Positions 1 through 8,864 of a stretch of DNA of 64,000 nt are shown piece after piece (position 1 is the stretch's first letter; the number at the start of each line of letters is the position of its first letter). The notes beneath the pieces are model-generated. The model was not told where the DNA came from, did no database searches, and saw only the letters and a program-made list of their open reading frames with translations. Position numbers and translations under genes: made by a program. This stretch comes from Burkholderia pyrrocinia (GTDB lineage Bacteria > Pseudomonadota > Gammaproteobacteria > Burkholderiales > Burkholderiaceae), in contig NZ_CP094460.1 in NCBI RefSeq assembly GCF_022809715.1, forward strand, positions 2,232,001 to 2,296,000, read 5' to 3'.

Positions 1-2
1 GT

Positions 3-3000
3 TGTGGCGACTCGCCGGGCGCCGGTAACGTGCCGGCACCCGCAGGTCCTGGTCAGAACTGCCCGCAGCAGCCGCAGCCAGGTCATCCCGCGAATCCTTC
101 AAGTCCTAGTCACTCGGGAGGGCAACCCGGCTGCGTGTCGCAGGGGGGAGACCCGGTGGATTGTGCAACTGGACTCTTCGTGCTTTCGCGAAACGATTTG
201 GACGTCAACGGTACGATTCCGTTGGTCTTGACGCGCGTCTATCGTCAGGGCGACAGCACGTCTCGCGCATTCGGTATTGGTGGCAACGACCGGTACGATA
301 TCTTCACGGTCGGTGATACTTGGCCGTGGACTTATCAAGATCTGATTCTCCCTGACGGCGGACGCATCCATTTCGTGCGCACTTCCTCTGGCACGAGCTG
401 GACCGATGCGGTGTACAAGCATACGGCCACGCCTAGCGCCTATTACGGCGCCGTAATCAGCTGGGTGAATAACGGCTGGCAACTCAAGATGCGCGACGGA
501 CGAACCATGTTTTTTGCCGAATGCGCGGGCTGCACGAGTTCCCGAATGGCTGCGCTCCGTGAATTTGATGACCGTCTAGGAAACAAGCTGATTCTGACGC
601 GTGACTCGTACGGGAACCTGACGCAAATCAGTAATCCGGACGGGCGTTTCATTAGTTTGACCTACGACGGCGCCAATAGGGTGACACAGGCACAGGATAG
701 TATTGGCCGCACAGTCACCTACCAATACGACTCGAGCGGACGTTTAGCCCAGGTCACCGATCCCGACGGCGGCGTTGAACACTATACATACGATTCCGCC
801 AATAACATGCTCACCGTCACTCGGCCGGGCGGCCAGGTAATGGTGACCAACCAGTACGACACACACAACCGGGTAGCGCAGCAGACGCTCGCCGATGGCG
901 GGATATACCAGTTTGCCTACACGCTTGACGGTAGTGGGAACGTGACGCAAACCAGTATCACGGATCCGAACGGTAATGTGCGTCAGATCGCGTTCAACAG
1001 CAGCGGGTATGCGACCAACGCCAGCTGGGCAGTAGGTAAGCCGGAGGCGCAGACCTTTACCTACGGTCGGGGTGTTGGCACCAACTGGCTGACCTCCAGC
1101 GCTGATGCGTTGGGACGAACGACAGCCTACACCTATGACGCTGCAGGCAATCTCGCGACCGTGACGGCGCTGTCGGGGACTTCGCAGGCGGTCACTGGCA
1201 CTTATACCTATGAGTCGGTGTTTAACCGCCCGATCACCTACACGGACGGGCTGGGTCACACCACGACCTACCGGTACGACACCTCGGGCAATCTCACCGA
1301 GATAGACGATCCGCTAGGCAACGCCACTCGCTTCACCTACAACAGCCTCGGGCAGATGATCGGGAGCACCGATCCGCTGGGTCATGCCACGACGTTCAGC
1401 TATCAGTATGGGGACCTCGCGGGCGTCACCGATCCCCTCGGCAGAACAGTTACCCGCTACACGGACGGTATCGGCAGGACACTGTCCGTCTCCGACCCGC
1501 TCGGCAATCGCACGGTGTTCGACTATAACGGGCGAAGCTTGCCGACTCGCGTGACGGATGCGCGCGGCGGTGTCACGAGCCTGGCCTATGACGCCAATGG
1601 CAATCTGACGAGCTTCACCGACGCGCGAGGTGGAATAACCAGCTTTGCCTACGACTCGAAGGAGCGGCGGGCGAGCCGCACTGATCCGCTGCAGGCAATC
1701 GAAACCTACATTTATGATGGAAACGACAACCTCACTAAGTTCACCGATCGGAACGGAAAGATCGCGACGTTCAGTTACGATGGACTGAACCGCAGGGTGT
1801 CGGCTGCGTATGGGCAGACCAATTCCGGGGGAAGTCCGACGTCGCCCGATGCGACTGTGGCTATTACCTACGATGCGGGTGACCGCGCCACGCAGATCGC
1901 TGACAGTCAGGGTGGAACTATCACGCGCGCCTACGATGGCCTCGATCGCCTTACGGCCGAAACCACTCCGCAAGGTGGTGTGACGTACGCATACGATGCA
2001 GCGAACCGGCGCACAAGCTTCCAAGTGGCGGGTCAGAGTGCGGTCACATACACCTATGACAATGGGAACCGCCTTACCGCCGTCACGCAGGGCAGCGCGC
2101 AGGTGGGATTCACTTACGATGCCGCAAGTCGGCGATCGACGCTGACCTTGGCCAACGGGATCGTCGCGACCTACAGTTACGATATCGCGAATCAACTGAC
2201 CGGGATAACCTACGCGAATGGCAGTACCGCTGTCGGCGCCCTGACCTACGTGTACGATAACGCCGGCCGGCGTACACAGATTGGCGGCACACTCGCCAGC
2301 CTAAACCTTCCGGCTACGCTGGCCAGTGCGACCTACGATGCGGATAACCGGCTGACCAATTGGTCCAGTAATACTCTTACCTATGATGCAAACGGTGATC
2401 TCACCGGGGACGGTAGCCTTACGTATGGCTGGGACTCGCGTGGTCGGCTCGCCTCGCTCTCCGGGACGGCGGCCGCAAGCTTCACCTACGACACACTGGG
2501 GCGGCGAACTGGCAAGACGGTGAACGGGGCGGCGACGAACTTCCTCTACGACGGCCCGAACGTGGCACAGGAACTAGCGAGCGGCACACCCACTGCGAAT
2601 CTGCTGCTGGGGCTCGATATTGACGAGGTCTACAGCCGTACCGATGGCCTTGGGGCACGGAGCTTCGTTACTGATGCGTTGGGCAGCACAGTGGCGCTCA
2701 CGGACACCAGTGGGGCAGTCAAGACAAGTTACACGTACGAGCCGTACGGCAATCCATCTGCGGCTGGCGAGACCAACACCAACACCGCTCAGTACACTGG
2801 ACGAGAGAACGACGGCACTGGCCTTTACTACTATCGGGCGCGTTATTATCAGCCACGTGTAGGCCGATTCGTAAGCGAAGACCCGATTGGTTTAAACGGA
2901 GGCAGCAACCTATACGCGTATGTAAGTGGAAATCCAATCAATCTCATTGACCCAACAGGCGAATTTGGCATCCCTGGTGCAATTGCTGGAGGAATTATCG

Positions 3001-3401
3001 GGGGTATCAGCGGCGGCTTGGGCGCGGCGGCTACGGGCGGGATCGTTTGGCGCGGTGCGTTGTTCGGCGCGGCTACAGGCGCGGTTGTCGGTGGCACTGG
3101 CGCGTGGGTTGGTGCGTCTCTGCCGGGGCAGATGGCGCTACGCGCAGCTGCGGGAGGTATCTCGAACCTGCTTGGTCAAATGCAAGGTATCGGTGATCCC
3201 TGTTTTAAGGGCCTGAATGGTGGTGCTGTTGCAGGCGCGATGGTCGGTGGAGCGCTAGGTGGTGTTTTGGCTCCGGGTGCCTGGGGTACTAGTTTCGCAG
3301 GCTCAATTGCCAGCCAAATTGGTCAACGTGCCCTCGCTGGAATACCCGGCGCTGGCGTCTCTGGAACGGCGGGGCTAGTTGGAAACCAACTGGGCAAGTG
3401 A
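3..3401 (+). CDS. RHS/YD-repeat polymorphic toxin, 5'-partial
   Basis: The frame is open to the left edge, so the true start lies outside the window; the GTG at 30 is probably internal. The N-terminal visible part carries the DUF6531-like segment (GDPVDCATG then VLTRVYRQGD) found just before RHS repeats. About 25 YD repeats (YDxxGNLT-type) follow, which in the family build a hollow shell around the toxin. The conserved RHS core is near residues 920-980 (YYYRARYYQPRVGRF, EDPIGL, LYAYVSGNP, DPTGE) and marks the C-terminal cleavage zone. The last ~150 residues form a Gly/Ala-rich, membrane-like tip, so a pore-forming effector is possible (inference). No transport genes (VgrG, PAAR) are visible because the window begins inside the gene. 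A small gene for a membrane protein follows at once. Confidence 0.93.
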   Translation, partial: CGDSPGAGNVPAPAGPGQNCPQQPQPGHPANPSSPSHSGGQPGCVSQGGDPVDCATGLFVLSRNDLDVNGTIPLVLTRVYRQGDSTSRAFGIGGNDRYDIFTVGDTWPWTYQDLILPDGGRIHFVRTSSGTSWTDAVYKHTATPSAYYGAVISWVNNGWQLKMRDGRTMFFAECAGCTSSRMAALREFDDRLGNKLILTRDSYGNLTQISNPDGRFISLTYDGANRVTQAQDSIGRTVTYQYDSSGRLAQVTDPDGGVEHYTYDSANNMLTVTRPGGQVMVTNQYDTHNRVAQQTLADGGIYQFAYTLDGSGNVTQTSITDPNGNVRQIAFNSSGYATNASWAVGKPEAQTFTYGRGVGTNWLTSSADALGRTTAYTYDAAGNLATVTALSGTSQAVTGTYTYESVFNRPITYTDGLGHTTTYRYDTSGNLTEIDDPLGNATRFTYNSLGQMIGSTDPLGHATTFSYQYGDLAGVTDPLGRTVTRYTDGIGRTLSVSDPLGNRTVFDYNGRSLPTRVTDARGGVTSLAYDANGNLTSFTDARGGITSFAYDSKERRASRTDPLQAIETYIYDGNDNLTKFTDRNGKIATFSYDGLNRRVSAAYGQTNSGGSPTSPDATVAITYDAGDRATQIADSQGGTITRAYDGLDRLTAETTPQGGVTYAYDAANRRTSFQVAGQSAVTYTYDNGNRLTAVTQGSAQVGFTYDAASRRSTLTLANGIVATYSYDIANQLTGITYANGSTAVGALTYVYDNAGRRTQIGGTLASLNLPATLASATYDADNRLTNWSSNTLTYDANGDLTGDGSLTYGWDSRGRLASLSGTAAASFTYDTLGRRTGKTVNGAATNFLYDGPNVAQELASGTPTANLLLGLDIDEVYSRTDGLGARSFVTDALGSTVALTDTSGAVKTSYTYEPYGNPSAAGETNTNTAQYTGRENDGTGLYYYRARYYQPRVGRFVSEDPIGLNGGSNLYAYVSGNPINLIDPTGEFGIPGAIAGGIIGGISGGLGAAATGGIVWRGALFGAATGAVVGGTGAWVGASLPGQMALRAAAGGISNLLGQMQGIGDPCFKGLNGGAVAGAMVGGALGGVLAPGAWGTSFAGSIASQIGQRALAGIPGAGVSGTAGLVGNQLGK

Positions 3402-3423
3402 GCAATGTGAAGTGAGGCTACCA

Positions 3424-3828
3424 ATGCGATCCAAGTACCGCTCAAACATCTACGCATTCATGGGTCTAGTATCCACTTTGCTGGGAGGCTACGCATTGGA
3501 GCGAGCTACAGCGTACTTTGCCATGACCGGTGACTCAGTTGGAGGCGCCGCCTTTGGGGCCGCGGGAATTGGTTTATTGATTGTCGCCGTTGCTCATTTC
3601 TACATGGCTGCTGGATACAGATTTGGCCTCCTTGAAGCAGTCGAAGGAAGTCTGGACAGGGCGACCTTGAGAACAAAGTCAGGTGTAGTTGCCGAGGCCG
3701 TTAGAATTCGCTTTCTGCGAAAGCCGGATGCGCGAGATTCAAATTCCTCGCCTAGCAATCGCTATGTTTTCTTCATTAGCGATTGGAGACCGTGGGTTTG
3801 CCCGGAATCTGGATTCTTGACGGACTGA
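3424..3828 (+). CDS. Putative immunity protein for the RHS toxin, two membrane segments
   Basis: This 134-residue protein has no family that I recognise. Two hydrophobic stretches (about residues 9-25 and 38-60) are followed by a soluble C-terminal half. The ATG at 3424 was chosen because GTGAGG lies 8-10 bp upstream; an in-frame ATG at 3379 would overlap the toxin gene. It starts 22 bp after the RHS stop on the same strand, the usual place for the cognate immunity gene of a polymorphic toxin. A membrane location fits a toxin tip that is itself hydrophobic. The role comes from position only. Confidence 0.6.
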   Translation: MRSKYRSNIYAFMGLVSTLLGGYALERATAYFAMTGDSVGGAAFGAAGIGLLIVAVAHFYMAAGYRFGLLEAVEGSLDRATLRTKSGVVAEAVRIRFLRKPDARDSNSSPSNRYVFFISDWRPWVCPESGFLTD

Positions 3829-4007
3829 GCTTGTGACCGCTCGAGAATGAAGACCCATCTAGGATGGCCGACGTCGTGACAGTTTGAGTTGCTCTATTAG
3901 CGAAGCGTGCTTGGTGCTACCCGTAGCGTGATTGACCCTGAACTAGCATTGGCCCCGGTCGGAAGTGGAGATTTCTGGCGTAGTTGAGTTGTCAGGCGAA
4001 GCGGATT

Positions 4008-4109
4008 CCCTCGCCTGACCGGGAATTCGGCGGGCGTCATCCACCGCAATGCGGAGTGGGGACGAACCTCGTTACTTCGATGCGGCTCGATGATGTCTAA
4101 AGCAGTCAT
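4008..4109 (-). pseudogene. IS3-family transposase (OrfB) C-terminal remnant
   Basis: The minus strand encodes NEVRPHSALRWMTPAEF, the hallmark end of IS3-family OrfB integrases (family form: YNEVRPHSSLG..TPAEF). Upstream of this block the frame no longer matches a transposase, and the rest of the element is missing. It is a short scar of a lost insertion sequence at the left border of the accessory block. Confidence 0.7.
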
Positions 4110-4449
4110 TTTCTTGACGAGGTTCGGCGGCTGCTTTTGACCGATACAGACGTCGGGTCACGGCGCTGGCGCAATTGCGCGCTACAGCCGACACAGAGGT
4201 CCCTAAACTACCACTCATAGTGGGCGCGGATTCGAATTACATAATTTTCGGGTGGACGTACGGTTAAGCGGGCGCAAAAACGAAAGTGCCCGCTCATCAA
4301 GCGAGTAGTCGAAGAGGTGGGGCAGGAACATACCGCGGGATCACGCCCAATCCGGTAAGTCCCGCTCCCTGTTTTCTAGGGCCGTGCATCCGTCGGCACC
4401 GACATGAAAGTAGCCGTGAATTTGCTGATCTGTAACGTGTGTCCCCGAT
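4110..4449. other. Non-coding gap between IS scar and antitoxin gene
   Basis: No credible gene was found. A 7-bp perfect stem (AGCGGGC 4267-4273 / GCCCGCT 4288-4294, 14-nt loop) is present, but no T-run follows, so it is a weak terminator candidate at best. Confidence 0.4.
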
Positions 4450-4854
4450 CTATCGAGCCGGACCGGCCTCGAGCGATGTGATGTAGCGCAGCAGGTCTTC
4501 AGTGCGTCCCTCCGATATCAGTTCTTCGGCAGTCTTGTAGCCAAAGGTCGGCAGCGGTTCATTGCGATACCAAAACAGCGCGCTCCGTACGTCCCCGGAG
4601 ATATCGGTTGCAGCTCGGATGATCCGCAACACGTCTCGCAGATATTTTTGTACGCTTTCGGCGCCGGGAAGGCGACTGATGGTATTGCGATGGACATGGG
4701 CTAGTCGAGCGAGCGTCTGTATGTCGATGTGTAGTGCGGCAGCGAAGCGCCGTGCGGAGACGATCGGCGCAGCGCTCTCCGGCTCCTTCAAAGACGCCAT
4801 GAACCGGTCGAAATCGAGGGGCGGCGTTGAATCGCGGGCCAGGTCAGGGTTCAT
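4450..4854 (-). CDS. Xre/MbcA/ParS (DUF2384)-type antitoxin
   Basis: This 134-residue protein has an N-terminal helical DNA-binding-like region (RRFAAALHIDIQTLARLAHVH, about residues 36-56). Its C-terminal toxin-binding-type domain carries the family signature of an ALFWYRNEPLPTFGYKTAEEL motif followed by a short tail. Family members neutralise RES-domain (ParT/MbcT) NAD-consuming toxins, but no RES gene lies next to it. It is therefore an orphan, or the toxin has been lost. A fragment of the same gene recurs at 19.1-19.25 kb on the other side of the biosynthetic cluster. The full-length family fit suggests this copy is intact. Confidence 0.75.
   Translation of the reverse strand: MNPDLARDSTPPLDFDRFMASLKEPESAAPIVSARRFAAALHIDIQTLARLAHVHRNTISRLPGAESVQKYLRDVLRIIRAATDISGDVRSALFWYRNEPLPTFGYKTAEELISEGRTEDLLRYITSLEAGPAR
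4521..4659. repeat. Direct repeat, left copy (DUF2384-derived)
   Basis: About 140 bp here is matched in the same orientation by 19091-19226, with about 80% identity by eye and one 3-bp gap near the left end. The shared part encodes the QKYLR...YRNEPLPTF block of the antitoxin C-domain. The two copies enclose the 6.1-18.7 kb cluster. Confidence 0.75.
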
Positions 4855-4983
4855 CGCAGATTACTATTTGCACACTTATAGCACAAGCAGCGTCGACGAT
4901 GCTAGTCGCTGAAACGCTCGTCGATTGCGCCACTGATCGCCGAATTCCGTCTGGACACCTAGACAGGGCCGTGACATTCCCAC

Positions 4984-5141
4984 GGACGACTTTTCTGAGA
5001 ATTCCCGGGGCCACGGACATCTTTTCTGAGACGAGAGGTATGTGGATTTCTCAAAAAAGATGTCCAAGTCCTTGATCTGTCTAGGGGCCCAAAGACACCT
5101 TTTCTGAGAGCCCACATTGTTGTCTCTCAGAAAAGATGTCC
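4984..5141. repeat. Cluster of five 17-bp repeats, IS21-end-like
   Basis: Copies close to GGACATCTTTTCTGAGA start at 4984 (+), 5015 (+), 5049 (-), 5093 (+) and 5125 (-). Spacing is 31-44 bp and the orientation is mixed. IS21-family termini carry several short internal repeats of this kind, so two abutting ends of deleted elements are the simplest reading. A set of protein-binding iterons is the alternative. No istA/istB gene remains. Confidence 0.6.
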
Positions 5142-5518
5142 GCAGTCTCAATATGTTGTCTTTGAATAAAAGGCAATGATTCTCGCTGAATTGACGCGTT
5201 CTGTTCTTTCCGTCGAGAGGTATTCGGTCACAAATGCTGCACTGAATTGATTCTGGGCAATATTCGACCAGAGATACCTATCGTAGTCGGCCGCCTTGGA
5301 CGGCACTCAACCGCCAATCCGCCCCTCAGGTCCGTCTGCGTGAACTTGCGGCGAAGTTGATGTTCCGTCAGCACACCGAACCCCGAGCAGCATGCAATTA
5401 CGTTTTTGACTGCCTCGCGCGGTGTTTCGCGGAGGTAATTGCCCCGAACCGCTGAATCATTGAGGTTCCGGACACCCTGACCGGAGGGACGACAATTTTC
5501 CGCGGTTAGAAGGTCGTC
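5142..5518. other. Non-coding gap, degenerate IS debris
   Basis: I see no supported gene, RNA or clear repeat. Short reading frames on both strands have no family resemblance. Confidence 0.4.
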
Positions 5519-5767
5519 CTATCGCGATTGACAAAAAAGGGCCTGCCATTTGTCTAGCCCTAGCCGACATTTCACGCATGGGCATCCAACTTTGGAGGGC
5601 AAGTCGAGCCAGCACAGTAGGGTCTCGAATGTGAACACGACGCTAGTCGGCACGAGGCGATTCGAAACAAGCTGGCGGCCTGGGCTTTTCTCACGGCGCA
5701 ACGTGGCAGGCATCAGCAGCGGATCGATCGCTGCCCACAACTGCCCCTTGATGATCGGCGTGCCCAT
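5519..5767 (-). pseudogene. IS5-family (IS427-like) transposase N-terminal remnant
   Basis: The minus-strand translation follows the start of IS5/IS427-group transposases in order: IIKGQLWAAIDPLL, then RREKSPGRQLVSNR, then a degraded form of the usual WEDLPxxxGC segment (WLDLPSKVGCPC) and DKWQA. The catalytic domain is absent, and several conserved residues are changed. It is a decayed fragment beside the low-GC cluster. Confidence 0.65.
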
Positions 5768-5960
5768 CTCCTCCGTCTCGCTTGTTCCAATGCCTGCTGA
5801 CAACTCGCGGCGAAATTTAACAATCCTATATGACCCCCTCTAAAACCGCTTCTCGCCTTGTCTCGATCCATGCGCTCGAGCAGTCGCGACCGGTCATGCG
5901 CCAGGGAAATGCCAGTCGCTTCTGATTCCGGGACACTGATCATGCTGACTTCCCCCCTCC

Positions 5961-6044
5961 CTGTTATTTTTAACAGTCAATCATTACGTTTTCTAAACAA
6001 TTATTACTAAAACATTATTTATTCACATTGTTGCGGAGCCGCAA
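5961..6044. promoter_or_regulatory. AT-rich leader with two inverted repeats upstream of the cluster
   Basis: CTGTTA-TTTT-TAACAG (5961-5976) and TTGCGG-AG-CCGCAA (6031-6044) are perfect inverted repeats in an AT-rich tract unlike the rest of the replicon. Either could be a regulator site. The first could also end leftward transcription. Roles are inferred. Confidence 0.4.
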
Positions 6045-6069
6045 AAACTAATGTAGATTGCGCAGGTAG

Positions 6070-6084
6070 ACAGATCTGTATATT
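6070..6084 (+). promoter_or_regulatory. Candidate promoter -10 with overlapping palindromic operator
   Basis: The palindrome ACAGATCTGT (6070-6079), extended to TA-x-ACAGATCTGT-x-TA with one mismatched pair, abuts TATATT (6079-6084), a 5/6 match to a sigma-70 -10 box. It lies 83 bp before the first gene of the cluster. A repressor bound here would block the promoter; the TetR protein at 18.1 kb is a candidate (inference). Confidence 0.4.
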
Positions 6085-6166
6085 GCGATGCGAAATCGGG
6101 AATGCGTAAATCGCTCGCCATGCAGTTCAGTATCAATAAAATCATTCATAATCCTCTGAGAGAAAC

Positions 6167-8149
6167 GTGATGAGTACGGGTCGTGCACCATCCACGGGCA
6201 AAACTGTGCCTTTCACAATTGCAGTGATCGGCTGCGGTCCTCGCGGCATATCCGTCTTGGAGCGGATTGCAGCGAGATTGGCGAATGAACGCGATGCTTC
6301 GCCGGTCATTGGCGATATTTGCATATGCGTGGTTGACGCGCATGAAATCGGTGGCGGTCGCATTTGGCGTCCGGACCAGCCCAGCTGGTTACTCATGAAC
6401 ACCCCAGCAAAGGAAACAACAATATTTTCCGGTCCACCGGACGGCGGCGACGTTCGCCCGATGGCGGGTCCGTCACTGGCTGAATGGTGGGCTGAGGTCG
6501 ATTCTGATAATGCCGAGCCAAATGGCCTGGCACCACGATACATATATGGTAAATATCTTAAATTTGCCTTTGATAGAATAATAAATGACCTGTCGCGTCA
6601 TGCGGATGTCCGTGTGATTAGGGATGTTGTCATCGATGTAAAAAAAAGCGATGGAAGGCGAACTGTCATACTTTCCGATCGTTCTACATTTGATGCAGAC
6701 AAAGTTGTACTCGCTACTGGTCATCCTGTTCCGGAATTGAGTGCCTCACAGCTGGAGTTTTCTCTCTTTGCAAGGCAGCATCCCGGTTTGAGGTACATCG
6801 AAGGAAATTCGGCCGCGGATATGCAACTTTCTGCGATTCAGCCGGGAGAGAGAGTAGGCGTCATTGGCTGTGGCCTCGCGTTCTACGACGTTATGGCTAG
6901 CCTCACCGAGGGGCGTGGCGGTCGGTACGAAACTGCAGTTGATGGTGATCTGGTCTACATTCCGAGCGGCAAGGAGCCGAGAATTCATGCCGGATCGCGT
7001 AGCGGAGTTCCGTTTCCGGCTCGCGCCACGAATGAAAAAGCCGCTGACTATCAATACACGCCACGGTTGCTCACCGAGTCGAGAATGCAGCAGATTCGAC
7101 TGGCTCGAGTGGCAACCAAACTGGATTTCCGTCGGGACGTCCTTCCGTGGCTCGAGGGCGAGATGCAACTGGTCTATTTCGCATGCATTCTCAGGGAGAC
7201 CCGAGGTCGAGTGTATGCGAGTGGATTTGTCGATGAGGCCGTGAACAACGTCGGCGAGGATATCGATGCACTCCTACCGAAGGACATCATCAGAAAGACC
7301 GCTGAATCGTTCGGTGCTCACGGAATCGAAGGAGTAGACCTGGAAAAATGGTCTCGGCCTTTTGGTAGTAGATTATTTCGTAATGCGAAAGAATATTCTA
7401 GCGACCTGGAGAAATGGATTCGAAACGATATCGAGAATGCGGGGGAAGGCAATGTCAGAGGAGCCGTCAAGGCAGCCACTGACGTATTGAGAGACATCCG
7501 TCCGATCCTGAAGTACGCAGTCGACTATGCCGGGCTGACCCCTGCTTCCCACCAACACGATTTTCTCGGTTCGTTTGTCGCGATCTATTCGATGCTGTCG
7601 GCGGGACCGCCGGCGGTGCGATTGAAGCAAGTCCTCGCACTCATCCGCGCGAATATTCTGACTTTTGCAGGGCCGAAGGCAGAATTTTCAGCGTCCGCCG
7701 CGGAGAAAGCGTTCGTCGTGTCGTCACCTCAGGTATCGGGCGAGGTGTTTAGGGCGAGCACGTTAGTCGACGCACGGATCCCTCCTCAGAACGTACACGC
7801 TGATAGTTCACCTCTGTTTCGGAATTTGCTTGCGTCTGGAACCGTGACAAGTTTTACGAATTCGCTTGATCAAGACACATTCGATACAGGCGGTGTGGCC
7901 GTGACGCGCGCACCGTTCAACGCAATGTCGAAAGACGGACCGGACAGCGCGATCCATGTGATCGGGATTCCAGTCGAGCACACACGTTGGCTCATGCAGT
8001 TTGGGTCTGGGCGACCTGGTCCCTGGGGGCAGTTTACGAAGGATGCTGACGCGGTAGCCGAAAGTGTCATTGCTGCGTTTCTGGACGCGTTGGCCGCCAC
8101 AAATACTCCGGTCGTTACCGATAATGAAAAGGAGCATGTCGATGTCTGA
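6167..8149 (+). CDS. FAD/NAD(P)-binding oxidoreductase, first gene of the cluster
   Basis: This 660-residue protein starts with a Rossmann FAD motif (AVIGCGPRGISVLERIAARL, about residues 16-35). A second dinucleotide motif follows near residue 225 (VGVIGCGLAFYDV), and an ATGHP segment sits before it. This layout fits the NAD_binding_9 group of flavoproteins, which includes enzymes resembling N-hydroxylases and other secondary-metabolite oxidoreductases. The C-terminal third keeps the group's late block (HVIGIPVEHTRW, GRPGPWGQF). GAGAGA lies just before the ATG. The gene ends in an 8-bp overlap with the SDR gene. Oxidation or reduction of a pathway intermediate is likely; the substrate is unknown. 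Confidence 0.8.
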   Translation: MMSTGRAPSTGKTVPFTIAVIGCGPRGISVLERIAARLANERDASPVIGDICICVVDAHEIGGGRIWRPDQPSWLLMNTPAKETTIFSGPPDGGDVRPMAGPSLAEWWAEVDSDNAEPNGLAPRYIYGKYLKFAFDRIINDLSRHADVRVIRDVVIDVKKSDGRRTVILSDRSTFDADKVVLATGHPVPELSASQLEFSLFARQHPGLRYIEGNSAADMQLSAIQPGERVGVIGCGLAFYDVMASLTEGRGGRYETAVDGDLVYIPSGKEPRIHAGSRSGVPFPARATNEKAADYQYTPRLLTESRMQQIRLARVATKLDFRRDVLPWLEGEMQLVYFACILRETRGRVYASGFVDEAVNNVGEDIDALLPKDIIRKTAESFGAHGIEGVDLEKWSRPFGSRLFRNAKEYSSDLEKWIRNDIENAGEGNVRGAVKAATDVLRDIRPILKYAVDYAGLTPASHQHDFLGSFVAIYSMLSAGPPAVRLKQVLALIRANILTFAGPKAEFSASAAEKAFVVSSPQVSGEVFRASTLVDARIPPQNVHADSSPLFRNLLASGTVTSFTNSLDQDTFDTGGVAVTRAPFNAMSKDGPDSAIHVIGIPVEHTRWLMQFGSGRPGPWGQFTKDADAVAESVIAAFLDALAATNTPVVTDNEKEHVDV

Positions 8150-8864
8150 GATGAAAAGCGGGGCCGAGAAGCAGAAAATTCTGGTTGTCGGTGGAACGTC
8201 GGGAATCGGCTTGGCCGCTGCACGGGCATTCGCCATGGGTGGTGCCGACGTTACTGTCATGTCGAGATCGGCTGCGAGTATTGATCGTTCGCTTCCGACC
8301 ATCGGTGCCAATGCGTCAGGCGCTGTGGTGGATGTTTGCGATGATGAAAGCGTTGCCGATGCGATCGCGTCGTTGGATGCGTTCGATCATGTAGTAGTTA
8401 CTACCGCGTCCACCCCGCTTCCTACAGGGAGTATCAAGTCGATTCCTCTCGACCGAGCGTATGGTGCGATGAACTCAAAATTCTGGGGTGCTTATCGAAT
8501 CGCCAGAGAGGTAAAAATCAATCAGGGCGGGTCGTTGACGTTCGTGTCGGGAATTCTTGCGTCGAGGCCTACGAAGACTACTGCGCTTATCGGAGCAATC
8601 AACGCGGCATTGGAGAGCCTGGCAAAAGGGTTGGCGCTCGAGCGGGCTCCTGTTCGCGTGAACGTGGTGTCGCCCGGAATACTTGGCAATGCGTCGATGT
8701 TGGTACATCTGAACGAGGAAGAACGAAAAAGTATTGGTGCGCGTCTCCCCGTCGAGAAAATCGGCACTCCAGAGCTTGTAGCAGATGCAATTGTATTCTT
8801 GGCGAATCACAAGCACATCACGGGTACGACATTGGTCGTCGATGGAGGAGGTTCCCTTGTCTGA
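8142..8864 (+). CDS. SDR-fold protein lacking the catalytic Tyr/Lys
   Basis: The 240-residue protein has the Rossmann motif VVGGTSGIG (residues 15-23) and the family's later VRVNVVSPG block (171-179). It also has a C-terminal THKHITGTTLVVDGGGSL-like end. The catalytic Ser is present (S136). Where YxxxK is expected before the AALE helix, the sequence reads IGAIN, so Tyr is replaced by Ile150 and Lys by Asn154. The ATG at 8142 was chosen because GGAG is 7 bp upstream; it overlaps the previous gene by 8 bp. It may be a non-canonical reductase or a non-oxidoreductase member of the fold. Confidence 0.8.
   Translation: MSEMKSGAEKQKILVVGGTSGIGLAAARAFAMGGADVTVMSRSAASIDRSLPTIGANASGAVVDVCDDESVADAIASLDAFDHVVVTTASTPLPTGSIKSIPLDRAYGAMNSKFWGAYRIAREVKINQGGSLTFVSGILASRPTKTTALIGAINAALESLAKGLALERAPVRVNVVSPGILGNASMLVHLNEEERKSIGARLPVEKIGTPELVADAIVFLANHKHITGTTLVVDGGGSLV

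Noticed and set aside
4450..4854. Complete toxin-antitoxin pair
   Set aside because: Only the antitoxin-like gene is seen; no RES-domain or other toxin ORF is adjacent.
4984..5141. Possible CRISPR array
   Set aside because: The repeats are only 17 bp, in mixed orientation and unevenly spaced, and no cas gene is present.
4876..5151. 91-codon minus-strand ORF
   Set aside because: Its apparent internal repeats (SQKRC...) are just the translated 17-bp DNA repeats; no start signal or family match.
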